Positions 36,382 through 47,203 of a stretch of DNA of 64,000 bases are shown here, piece after piece. Each line of letters starts with the position of its first letter. The stretch's first letter is position 1. Below the pieces are notes generated by a model. The model saw only the letters and a list, made by a program, of their open reading frames with translations. It was not told the origin of the DNA and made no database searches. The translations under genes and the position numbers were made by a program. The stretch comes from Pseudevernia furfuracea (lineage: Eukaryota > Ascomycota > Lecanoromycetes > Lecanorales > Parmeliaceae), in assembly GCA_022315425.1 (NCBI GenBank), contig JAIUPT010000020.1, positions 1,984,001 to 2,048,000 of the forward strand, read 5' to 3'.

Positions 36382-37892
36382 ATGGACGTGAGTACTGTCA
36401 AAAAGAACGTGAGTATTTCCACCTCTCAGGCCAACCCGGTCATCATAAAGCGCGCAGCTGACAAGACGCGCTACCAGGGCATCGCTAAACTGTACGTCGA
36501 CTTCGCCGACGACCATGTCCAGCGGTACGAGAAGAAAGGCAAGGCCAACAAGATCTCACGCGAGAAAATCGAGCTTCAACTGCTCAAAGAGCTCGACAAG
36601 GCTGATTTTCCCATCGAATACAAATTGAGCTGGTACCACGCAGTAAGTCTCTGCCTGAGCTACCTATACCACAACAGTACGTGATCTTCTGCTGACCCAT
36701 TTATCCAGGTGCTCGCCTCCGCCAACTTCAATGCCTATTGGATAGGAATTGCGAAGCGTCACAAGTTTCCCGAGTCATGCTACATGCGCTACATCCCGGA
36801 CCCAAATCTCCTCGAGTATGAAGAGCTTATCGACGATGAGGCCGAGAATGAGGCCGAGGAAGAAGTTGACCGCGAAGTCGATGACGGTGTTGGAGACGAG
36901 ATTCACCATGAGATTCATGATGAGGCTACTGCAGCCAAAGAAATCTCTCCAACAAGCGTCTCGCAAACACCCGCCCTTGTTACCGACCACGGCTCTCGAT
37001 TGTCCTCCCCCGACTCTCCTGACGACAGCTCTTCAGGATACTCCACTGATGACAACTGGCCCCAACTTTCCGAAGCTGCCCGTCTACCCATTAAGCGCAT
37101 TGTTCCGAGGTGCGAAAAGTGCGGCAGTAAGACCTTTTACAATCCGATACCCGTTTTCTAGCTAATAAACTTCTCTTAGATCTTGGCCATACTACTCGCT
37201 CCTGCTATTTGGATGAGAGTGAGGATGACAGCAACATCGCCGGGCCCTCAAATCACATCTCCGAAGTCGAGAAAGGACACGAAGCCAAGCTGCTCGACAA
37301 GAGCCTCGGTGCCCTCGATGAAGATCCTCCCGCTGTGTCTGGTGACCTGAATGGCATAGCTCGCGAAGTAGAAGAAGATGATAGTGAGTACGAAGATTCG
37401 CCATCCAAGAGCAAGGGAACCGGTAAAGCAAAACCCACTGTCAAGGATGCATCAAAACCTAAGGGCATTATGAAAAACAAAGCAGCGTCCAAGAACAAGG
37501 AGCAGACACCAGCACAGCTTAAAACAGCGGCTGCAAAGACACGTGAACCTGCCAAGTTCAAAGCTGCCAAGCCCAAGGCGACCGAGAAGGCAGCGACTAC
37601 ACCACGTCAAGCAGCCACCCCGCCAGTGCATGCACCCTTCAACGGCAGCAATGAACAATCTCGTGCCCAGACTGGGCCTGACAAATTAGACCAGAAGATC
37701 GCGCAGATTCAAGAAACACTCGCCCCAGCTCAAGCGGCAGGAATCAAGCGAATGATGGAGCAATTTCCCGACGACGAGGACGACACCCCTGCAAAGAAGA
37801 AAGCGAAGATTGGTGGTGCTGCGAGTGCAAACGGAGGACGCAAGAAGACGACTCCTAAGACCGGAACCCCTAGGGGGTTCGGTGAGTACTAA
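36382..37892 (+). CDS. CCHC zinc-knuckle protein, basic/acidic, probably nuclear
   Basis: Three exons, 36382-36642, 36709-37126 and 37180-37892; introns 66 and 53 nt; 463 aa. Residues ~28-100 are a compact charged N-terminal domain (RYQGIAKLYVDFADDHVQRY, LSWYHAVLASANFNAYWIG). An acidic Glu/Asp-rich linker follows. Intron 2 splits a zinc knuckle: CEKCG + NLGHTTRSC joins to CxxCx4Hx4C at ~222-235, a check on the splice. The C-terminal ~200 residues are Lys/Ala/Pro-rich (KSKGTGKAKPTVK, AKKKAKIGG), like DNA/RNA-binding tails. Role unknown. A GTGAGT right before the stop (37881) could be a donor to a further exon. Confidence 0.75.
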
Positions 37893-38033
37893 AATTGTGT
37901 GACGTGTGGCGGAGGGTGAGGGGACGATGATCAGGGTAAGCAACCTGCTTTCCCCAGCTCTTTACTCCCCAATCCGCACCAGATCTCTTCTCGTTAGAGC
38001 GTCGCTGACCGATAATTAGCGCAATGTATTTCT

Positions 38034-38742
38034 ATGCCAGCATACACGGACGGCTCAATTGCAGAAAAAAAAGACCCACAAAAAAACAAAAAAAAAACAA
38101 TACAAAATCGTTGTCGTGCGCTTTACTTACACAGCCGGTTCGATATCTTTCAACCGGCGTGCCTCATTCACAGAAAACCAAAAAAAACACCAAAAAAACA
38201 CCAAAAAAAAAACAAGCAGTACAGGATCGTCATCGTGCGCTTTACACAGGCGGCTCGATACCGATCAATTAATCAGCATGCGCAATCTTCATTCACCAAA
38301 AAAAAACACACAAAAAAAAGCAATACAGGCTCGTTGTGGTGCACCTTCACACCGACCAACGAGAGCGAGAGCGAGAGCGCTCATACACCGAGGAAAAAAA
38401 AATCACAAAAATCACAAAAAAAAAAGCATCATCACGGTGCGCTTCACATGGAACGGATGGATAGGGATTATTTCTGGGAGCAGGAGTTATGGATTTCGTC
38501 GGGGAACAGCGTGCTCGTCTTTTATTGTGGACGCGGACACGAAGAGAGGAGAGGAGAGGAGGGGATGGATGGATGGATGGATGAGAAGCGCTCATACACA
38601 GAAAAAAGAAAAAAAAAACACAAAAACCACAAAAACCACGGAAAAAAGGCATCATTACGGTGCGCTTCTCATGGAACGGATGGATAGGGATTATTTTCTG
38701 GGAGCAGGAGTTATGGAATTAGTCGGGGAACAGCGTGCTCGT
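38034..38742. repeat. A-rich degenerate tandem repeats
   Basis: Between convergent gene ends lie about five copies of a ~100-120 bp unit: an A/CA-rich tract (A8-A10 runs) followed by a segment containing TCGTGCGCTTTACA and GGCTCGATA variants (38108, 38226, 38330 regions). A longer pair of direct repeats, about 38377-38518 and 38586-38741, shares GGTGCGCTTC, ATGGAACGGATGGATAGGG and GGGAACAGCGTGCTCGT. A short GGAT run (38565-38580) separates them. The A-runs sit in phase with the unit, so this is true tandem duplication rather than simple sequence. Confidence 0.75.
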
Positions 38743-38887
38743 TTTGATGTACATAAGACGTAATGGATACAATGAATGCCCCATACATACACAGATGCAG
38801 GCACTACTCCCTGGCCCCTATATGCACTTCTTCTATGCGGATCGTAGATGATGACGCCGGCTCTATACGATGTAAACTCTAGATCCA

Positions 38888-41800
38888 TCACAGGCTTCTT
38901 TTCTCGGACGTCTCCTCATAGCTCTGCACCTGATCGCCCGGCTTGAAATCCGTCCAGTTCTCGAAGCCCATACCACACTCGTTACCCTTTCGCATCTCCG
39001 CGACGTCCTTCTTGACGTTCTTGAGGGACGAAAGCGTGCCTAGCATCAAATCAGTACAAAACTCATGACACAGGGGGTTCACGGAGTAGCATACCATCGT
39101 AGACGACCTCTTTCCCCCTCAGCACCCTGATTCTACTGTTCCTCCCAATTACACCATTCCTAACCCTACATCCAGCAACCGGCACGGTGATTCTCCCCTT
39201 CGTATTGATCTCAAACACCTGCGCAATCTCCGCCTCCCCCAAGACCTTCTGAGTAATGATATTCGGTAGCTTCTCGCTAAGCTGCGCTTTGACATCATCG
39301 ACGAGCCTGTAGATGATGCTCTGGTCCAAGATCTTGACATCCTTGGCTTCCGCCATACGCTGTATGTTCCCATCAACAGTAGTGTTGAAGGATATAATGT
39401 GGCCTTTGGCAACAGCTGCATGATCGATATCGAATTCCGTGATAGGCCCGACACCACTGCGGAGGATGTGGGGGCGCACTTCGCTGTTGCCGAGAGCAGA
39501 GACGGAATCCGTGACAGCTTCGACAGAACCAGAAACATCGGCTTTGACAATGAAAAAGACTTCCTGGAACGATGGCGTCGAAGGAGTGCGTTGCCCTTCT
39601 GTGGATGTGACAGCAGCATCAGGATTCGCTTCGGTAAGTTCTGCAGCTCTTTCTAGTTCCTCCCGCTTTTCTTGCTCGAAACGTCGAGCTTCGTTCACTG
39701 CGGCCATGTCGGTAGCCATTTGGGTCCGTTCATAGGCTTCGAGGCGGTAATCGATCACGGCCTTGGCTCTCTGCTCGTCAGGTGCTTGGAGGACTTCATC
39801 GCCCGCGGCAGGTTGCTCGCGCCAGCCATCGATTTCGACGGGTGTTCCCGGCCCAGCAGACTTAAGCATAATGCCTGCTTCGTTTCGTAGACTTCGGACT
39901 CTAGCCCACGAGGTACCGGCGACAATAATATCGCCCGGTCTGAGCGTACCACGTCTGACAAGCACAGTAGCAACACGACCAGCTCTCTTGGTGGTGGCTT
40001 CAAGTACCCAACCTTCAGCCTGGCCATCAGTCTCAGAACGCTTGTCAAGGATGTCTGCAAGGGCAACAGCCGCATCTTCTAGCTCTTCCATGCCTTCGCC
40101 GGTCTTTCCACTGACGCAGACGACTTGGGTTTCTCCTCCGTAGTCTTCAATCTCCACACCGTATCTCGCCAAATCTTGTTTGACTCGCTCAACGTTGGAG
40201 TCTTCCTTATCGATTTTGTTGACTGCTACGATCATTGGAACTTTGGCTGCTTGGGCGTGCCTGATGGCTTCGATGGTTTGAGGCTTTACGCTGTCGTCTG
40301 CGGCTACAACTAGAATGACAATGTCTGTAACATTCGCACCTCGCTGCCGCATGCTGAGGAATGCCTCATGACCCGGGGTATCCAGGAAGGTAACAAGTCG
40401 TCCGCCAGGCATGGGCACGGAGAAGGCACCGATGTGCTGGGTGATCCCACCATGCTCGGATGCTGCTACTGACGACTTTCGGAGGTAGTCTAGAAGCGTG
40501 GTCTTTCCATGATCCACATGTCCCATAATGGTGACTACAGGAGGTCGAGGAGGCAACACTGAGTTGTCTTCCGCTGACGGTCTGGGAAGCAGATCTTGAT
40601 CCTCCGCTTGCTCGACTATCGGCTCGAAATTGAACTCGGCTGCTACAAGTCCAGCAGTCTCTGCATCAAGGACGTGATCATTGTTGGTTTCCTCAAAGCC
40701 AAGATCTTTCATCCGGAGAATAAAGTCTTCGACTCTGACCTTCAGGACGCCAGCAAGGTTAGAGACACTGATGAATTCGGGCAGATAGATCGGCGTCGCT
40801 GGGGCTGTCGCCTTCTGTGAAGCCTTGGCTTTCTTTCGTTGCTCCTTGCGTTCCATTCGCCGGGCTGCACGGTCTTCATCCTCTTCATCCGCATCGTCGT
40901 AAACCACCTTTTTACTCTTCCGCTGTCGATTACGGTCATTACCTCTAAGGTATGGCATAGACGTGCTGTTGTAGACTGTGTGCCTCGGAATATCTTGTTC
41001 CTGCGGCTCGCGTCTAGTACGCCTTTCTCCCCCTTTTGTGGAAACCTCAAATCTTCGCACAATCGGCTCGCGCTCGAGCTCAAAAGACGATGGTCGAACC
41101 GATCCGTCAGCTTTTTCAAAAGAGCCGCGTTGAGAAGACTCTTCAAAAGGAGGCTGTCTTTCCGCAGAGGGAGGTTCCCAATGCTTCCAACCACCTGTGA
41201 GCTGTCCTGTTCTTGGTCCACTCTGAGAAAGTCGATCCACGACCTCCTGACCAGAGCTCTTGTCTCTGATGCCCTGCTCTTTGTTCAACTGCGGGCTTCT
41301 GGCAGATCGAGCTCGCCAGTTTTCCCAATCACTCCAAGTCGTCGACGTGTCGGGCGTACTGGTTGTAGTTGATTCTACGTCTGGCGCTTGAGATTCATCA
41401 CTCTCAAGATCCCAGTGGGACTCTTTCATGGCTTTAGATGTAGCAGTCTCATATTGGCCCTGAAGACCAACAAATTCGCCACCTTTCGTACTCTCCATGC
41501 GCTCCATCTTTTCTCGCTCGATTGCTATTGCCCTGGCAGTTGCTTCAGTGTCTTCCGGGCGCTTTTGAGTGGGAGATTGCTCCAGCTGTGAATACTTGGG
41601 AGAGGCATCATGTCCTATTCGTCTTACATGTTTCCAATGCTTAGCTTGGTTGAGTTGTCCTTCCGCAGTGCTGAAAGGAGCTGGGGTCTGGCAACTACCG
41701 CAGAAGCGATGGCTTGGTTTATTGGATTCCCCACACTCTTCACACTGCCAACGTGCCATAAGGGGCCTAATAAGGGGCCTCACAGTCTGACAACTAGGAC

Positions 41801-43046
41801 ACTCTTGGTTCTGACAAAGGTTGTGGCGTGCACAGGAAGGACAGTACCAGTCACCTGGCTGAAGTACTGGCTTCACTCTAGACTGGGAGATATGATGATC
41901 AAGCTGAGCATCGCGGGCTTGACGGTATTCGGGCAACCGCGTTTTGTTTGTATTCTCCTGCGTATCCTGTCCTCGAGTACTGGGGCTCTGAATCTTTCGT
42001 GCTGATATATCCCGCCTCGACGGGTATCCTGGCACAGAAGATGTATGCAGTGAATGACTGATCCGATGGATAGGGGGATCAGGCTTAGGATCAGCTTCTG
42101 TCTGGAGGGCTTGTCGCAAGGCCTGCTCTTCCGTGTTTAATTCCGTCGTATTTTCACTTGTAGCCCAACCACTAGATCTTTTCCTTTGTGGTGTGTGGTA
42201 TTCGGTTGGCGATGGTGATGATAGTGGTGATGGTGGTGTGACTGGCCTACTTTCCGATATCCGTGGACCACCGTTCTTCTCTACGCCTTTGATTATGGGA
42301 GCCACTTGTGGTGCTTCAGCAGGAGCATAATCGGGGAGCTGTCCATTCTGCTGTGTCATACGAGAGGGGACTGCAGTTGCCTGGCTGGATTCTGTTCGGG
42401 ACACTTTGTGAGACATGTACGTATCAATCGCCGGTGGTTGTGTACGATCAATCGGTGGTCGTGCATCAAATATCGTTCTTCTAATAGTTGGTCCTTGCAC
42501 ACGTTCAGAAGGTTGTCGTGGCTGAAAGTCCTTTCTGGTACGTGGTCCTTGCGTACGATTAATTGATAGCCGTGGCGTAGGTTCCCTACCTGAATGCATA
42601 TGGATACGCGGTCCTCGTGTAGATTCGTTCTCCCAACCTTGTAGAGATGTAGTACTATCGTTTGGTGGTTTCCCCACAGACTGCTTTTGCAGTGCATTTC
42701 TCAATGCCTTCTCTTCCGGCGTCAAGTCGCTGGGGGCTGCCGTCCTTGTCGTGGCCCAACCGCCACCGGAAGGCTGTGGTGGCTGATTCCTCCATGCTGA
42801 GTCTGAGTCTCGCACTCCACCCTCCTCTTTATGTGCTATCGCATTGGCTGGCGGCCTTCGCAAGGCACGAGTAGAGGTAAGCAATCGACGTTGAGGTCTT
42901 CTGAGAACATGGACGGACGCAAACTGCATGCGTGTGAGGCAGAAGATGCAGACATCTTTGGTGCCTGAAATCTGAACACAAATTAGCACGAGTAAAGATG
43001 ATGCGCCTCCATCAGCTCGAATTACCCTCAAGGCCTGCCCTCTCAT
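38888..43046 (-). CDS. ifm1: Mitochondrial translation initiation factor IF-2
   Basis: Proposed exons on the minus strand: 43046-43026, 42971-39095, 39039-38888; 1349 aa. IF-2 is the GTPase that places initiator tRNA on the mitochondrial small subunit. A presequence-like Arg/Ser start (VLRRPQRRLLTSTRALRRP) leads to ~650 disordered residues containing two RanBP2-like zinc fingers at ~378-435 (WYCPSCARHNLC, WQCEECGESNKPSHRFCGSC). The IF2_N helix domain is at ~730-780. The G domain has G1 GHVDHGKTTLLD (~824), G3 DTPGHEAF and G4 NKID, followed by IF-2 domains II-IV. The 55 nt 3' intron is required to reach the conserved end (FENWTDFKPGDQVQSYEE). The 54 nt 5' intron is stop-free and in phase, so retention would add 18 residues. 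Confidence 0.9.
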
Positions 43047-43677
43047 GCTGCTATTGCTGGAGACTTCCTTCTTCCGAAGAGCGCGAGTCAAGAAAAATCG
43101 AAAGATGATTTTCTCCGAGACCAACTCAAGATGGAGATACTAGGGCTAGGGCTTGACAGCCCTGCGGTACTTTCTGGCTGCCAATTACATCTTGCTCTCC
43201 CACTCTTCCCATCCAGCAACGCAAGGTTTCCTAGGCTAGCATTTTTGCCATCTACATCAGAGCTTTCACCTCCACGAAGAAAACCTTGTGCAAGAGAGCT
43301 CAAGCTCCGCCTGCTCGTTCTTTCCGGGCCGGCCGAAGAGCTCAGGGCGAAGATTTCGGCGTCCTGGGGCGTAGACTACTTGTGAAGCAAGCAAGCCGTC
43401 TCTGGACTAGATACCGCCGGTGTAGATAGTACTCGGGTTTCAGGAGAGCGGATTCTCGTGTTTTTGACTTCCTCGGACTTCTGGACCAAGCGAGCGATTT
43501 TTTGACGGACTCGGCGCGACTTTGCAGCCCGAGAACATCTACGAGGACCTCTAGGATACTCTATAAGTAAGGGCGCCCGCTCGCCATCGCGATACAAAGT
43601 AGATATTTCCAAATCGCAGTACGGGCAGGTCAATTCAAATCTTAGGCATTCAGTCTCTTGTACTTCTACCATACCAG
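43047..43677. promoter_or_regulatory. Divergent promoter mtIF2 / DUF1772 gene
   Basis: 631 bp between divergent starts. A minus-strand ORF here (43729-43376) has a CPYC but overlaps exon 1 of the DUF1772 gene and lacks other support. Confidence 0.4.
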
Positions 43678-44300
43678 ATGGAAAGGACCCTCGTACTCCG
43701 CGCAGCGCAAGCTCTCGGCTTGGGCGCATCGGCCACTTTGATCGGTATGATAAACTTATTCCTTCTCCGCCCCCCCTAAACCATCACATCCGTTGCGCAG
43801 ACGGGTTCTCCAAATCTCCCAGTTGCCAATATCCTGACATCCTTCCAGGAGCAGGCTTCGCTATAACGGTTCAAGCCGTCCCGGCCATTCTACTCTCCCC
43901 CCGGGATTTGCTCCTTCGCCAGTGGCGAACCATCTACGACGTCGGCATCGCGTACGGCCCGCCATTCGCTCTGATATCTTGCTTGAGCCTTGGCTATGTA
44001 GCTTATGATAGCTACATCTCGAACTCTGCGGATTGGATGATCTACGCTTTCTCTGCACTGACTACAGTGGGGATTGTGCCGTTTACGAAACTCACGATGG
44101 ATGACATCAATGCGACGCTGATCGCCGAAGGAGGTGTGGAAGGTGGGAGTAACATGCTGACGGCTAAGAAGACCAAGGCAAAGGGGTTGGAGGAGAAGGA
44201 GGTTAGGGAGTTGGTGAAGAGGTGGCGGTTTTGGAACTTGATGAGGATGATGATGCCGCTGGGGGGAACCGTGGTGGGATTATGGACTGCTTTGAAATGA
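43678..44300 (+). CDS. DUF1772 (anthrone-oxygenase-like) membrane protein
   Basis: Two exons, 43678-43744 and 43855-44300, with a 110 nt intron (GTATGA donor, GCAG acceptor); 170 aa. The splice yields the continuous first helix GLGASATLIGFAITVQAVPAIL. Further hydrophobic segments are ALISCLSLGYVAY, WMIYAFSALTTVGIVPFT and the C-terminal LMRMMMPLGGTVVGLWTAL, the four-helix DUF1772 topology. The family includes small cofactor-free anthrone oxygenases (HypC/EncC-type) but also many proteins of unknown role. No polyketide synthase is close, so function is not assigned. Confidence 0.82.
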
Positions 44301-44361
44301 GAGAATTCCATTGATGCCTCTGAATGTATAGGATCAGGAGGCACTTGATGACAAGCTCCAG

Positions 44362-44817
44362 CTATTTGTGATAACACGCCCACAAGGCGTCAAGGTCCTC
44401 TTCCTCAGATCGGGACAAGCGCTCGCTCTGCCCGTACATCGTCTCATGGCTATCCCTCCTCTTGATAGCCTCCAACTCCCCCTTCGCTCCCTTCACCTCC
44501 TTTCTCAACCTCTCAATCTCCCTCTCCTGCTGCATCCAACCCTTCTTCAGCCGGTTGATCTCCTCCACCAGAGTCTCGTTCTTCCGCTCGCACAGCTTCG
44601 CGGCCGTGCGCTTGGCGTACTTGGGAACTTTGAGGAGGCGGAATATGGTGGTGTTGTTGGTCATGGTATCTTGTTGCCTGTTAGTAAGTGCCAAAAGAAA
44701 TGAGAAAGGGTAAGGGAACATCTTACGTTTGGACCTTCGAACAACACCAGCACCGAGGAGTGGTGCGGAGCGGAGAGATGGGCCGGCCTTTGTGACGACC
44801 ATCCTTGGGCGAGGCAT
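44362..44817 (-). CDS. Small coiled-coil protein of unknown function
   Basis: Two exons on the minus strand, 44817-44727 and 44669-44362, with a 57 nt intron (GTAAGA donor, TTACTAAC branch, CAAG acceptor); 132 aa. The intron is stop-free in phase, so retention would add 19 residues. The N-terminus is basic with hydroxyl residues (RMVVTKAGPSLRSAPLLG), mitochondrial-presequence-like. Residues ~60-110 form a predicted coiled coil (LVEEINRLKKGWMQQERE, IERLRKEVKGAKGELEAI). No family recognised. Confidence 0.6.
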   Translation of the reverse strand: MPRPRMVVTKAGPSLRSAPLLGAGVVRRSKRKMFPYPFSFLLALTNRQQDTMTNNTTIFRLLKVPKYAKRTAAKLCERKNETLVEEINRLKKGWMQQEREIERLRKEVKGAKGELEAIKRRDSHETMYGQSERLSRSEEEDLDALWACYHK

Positions 44818-45852
44818 TTTGATTGATGTGGTGAGTGTGGTAGTGTAGGATGGTGTGAGGTGAGTGAGGATTCGACCAGCGAATATGAGCTTGTGTGGGT
44901 GAGGAGTGGAAGGATGTAGATGTATGTGGTGCAGGATGGTATGTTTGAGCAGTGGTAGATGATGTTGAAAAAGAGAAGGATTTCGGGGGTGAGGACTCCC
45001 ATATTTATATACCCATTACCTACTAGTGGCTGGGAGTTCACAATAGGGACAGTCGGTTGAATGGGTCGAGAATTTGCGATGAATAGGGGCGAATACGCGG
45101 TGCCATTGCTGCGGTTCTTTTGTCAATAGCAAAATTCACGTTTTCCGCCTCAGAACTTGTCACTGTCAAATTCGATCAATAGCACAACTACAATCTGAGG
45201 TGGAAGAACTTACATAGTGAATAATAGCGCAAGACAATAAGGTATACTGTCAAGCAAACACTTTGAGAGCATCAATAGAATACTCGTACTGACAATCAAA
45301 AGCAAGATATAGAACCACCACAACTCTGCACGAGGTTTCAAAGCGTATAGGTCTTCAATTCTTTGCAAGAGGCTAGTGAGTACCCTGGGGCATACCCATT
45401 GCCATCGAAGCACTTATTGGCATACTTTCAGAAGGTTGGCAGAACCCCAGGCGAGCATGCTATCTTCTCGAGGATGCACATCAGTAGAAGAGTATCACGT
45501 GATGTAAAAAGTGGAATCATCAACAGCTTTTTGAAAGCATCCTTCGTCTTGCGTTCTTGATGTGAAATAATGCTTCATTTGATGTTGGAAGCTTTCGCAA
45601 TATCGCCTTGTGTTGTTAGTTTGTATGGCCGCTTGAAGTGTGTCAACCGTCGAATGTTTGATTTATGTATGGCACGGACCACCTACTGGTGAAGGGAACG
45701 GCCTATCGGCAAAGTGAGTGAATTTAGTTATTGAGCTGTGCCATTGGTCAGTGGTTCGGCCGATTGGTCTATGGAATTTTTTTTTTGGTGAAGGGGTCAT
45801 AACAAATAAATGCCAGAGTCGTGTAGCTGTTAGAACTCTTCGATTCAACAGT
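44818..45852. other. Intergenic region, possible small membrane ORF
   Basis: A minus-strand frame at 45413-45210 encodes one strong hydrophobic helix (WWFYILLLIVSTSILLML) but has no second exon or family support. A TTTTTTTT run lies at about 45779-45787. Otherwise promoter sequence of the rhodopsin-domain gene. Confidence 0.4.
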
Positions 45853-47203
45853 ATGCATCACAGCGGTCGTTCGACATTACTAGTTGGCTACAGTGTGACT
45901 TTGACCGTACTGTCTTCACTCTTGGTAATTCTACGTCTCATCTCGCGGCGACTCTCTGCAGCGAGATTCTGGTGGGATGATGCATTGATCATCATTAGTC
46001 TGGTAAGGTGATCCATTGCTATCACATAACAGCATTTCCTTGCTGATTAGATAATCAGCTGGGCTCTTATCCATTTTATGCCGGTGTTATGTTGAGTACT
46101 TCACTGCCCTCCTCACACACGTTCTCCGGTCTGTATGCTAATCAAAGCTAGTGGTACGCAACGGAATGGGAAGACATTCGGATACTGTCTCATACATCCA
46201 GTTAGAGAATCTACTCAAGGTAAATCCGGCTCCTTACACCCTCAGCAATATGATGCTCATCGTCCTCAAAGATAATATATGCTGGAAACTTCCCATACCT
46301 AATCATCGTCAGCATCACCAAACTCTCCATCCTACTCTTCTACCTCCGCCTCTTCGGGACTCCTGGGACCCGCAAAGGCTTTAAGAAGCTCCTATACACC
46401 ACGCAAGCTCTCGTCGTCATATGGTTTATCGCTTCGATTGTCTCAGGAATCTTCCGATGTCACCCTATTGACGATTTCTGGAGCCCGCTCGTCGTTGGGG
46501 CACCTGATGTTCGACGTTACTGCACAGACAGCAACACCTACTACGTGTCGACTTCCACGTTCAACGTGGCTCTCGATTTCTGGATCCTTATACTACCAGT
46601 CTCGATTGTTTGGACACTGCAGCTGTCAGCAAGGCGTAAGGTCGGCTTAAGTGCCATTTTCCTACTTGGAGGCTTGTACGTATCGTGCGCAACCATCATT
46701 CCTGCAGTACGCATATGCTTACCACCATCGCTCACCTAGTATTTGCGGCGCAAGTATTGCCAGGGCGTACACTGTCGCCAACGTCAATCTTTCCGACTTC
46801 TCATGTAAGTTCCCGTCGCTGCCATCGGAACCTGGCGGTCTAGATGTGCGCTCCATACTCTTCACTAACTGACACATCATCAGATGATGCCACCCCTTCG
46901 ATAATTTGGTCCAGTGTTGAAATCAGCGTCGGTATTATCTGCGCATGCCTACCAACCGTTCAACCCGTCCTCCAACTTTTCCGCAGAACGGTCTGCAACG
47001 CTACACGAGACCGACGATCGAGACGTGAGAGTAGCGGACTGTGGTATCCAGAGTCCGCGGCAAGAGGAGGTTACCAAGAGAACACGCATGTCCAAGATGG
47101 AACGTATGGAACGTTGGATGAAGAGTTGGCGACCCTGCGTCCTGCATACAGCAACAGCAAGTGGGATCAGAGAGACCTAGAATGCGGTATGGCACGGAAG
47201 TAA
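45853..47203 (+). CDS. Rhodopsin-domain integral membrane protein (SAT4/Pth11-like)
   Basis: Six exons: 45853-46002, 46051-46090, 46152-46219, 46272-46675, 46740-46804, 46884-47203; introns 48-79 nt; 348 aa. Joined, they give the seven-helix plan of the fungal rhodopsin-domain family (PF20684): STLLVGYSVTLTVLSSLLVI with WWDDALIII, then IIYAGNFPYLIIVSITKLS, LLYTTQALVVIWFIASIVSG, the conserved loop FRCHPIDDFW, FNVALDFWILILPVSIVW, LSAIFLLGGFICGASIARA and IIWSSVEISVGIICACLPTV. Members include plant-signal receptor candidates such as Pth11, but most are uncharacterised. Every splice keeps frame and restores family motifs. The soluble C-tail (~85 residues) is variable. A slightly longer N-terminus in frame is possible but non-conserved. 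Confidence 0.85.

Noticed and set aside
43376..43729. 117-codon minus-strand ORF with CPYC
   Set aside because: Overlaps exon 1 of the DUF1772 gene and the shared promoter; a single Cys pair is weak evidence.
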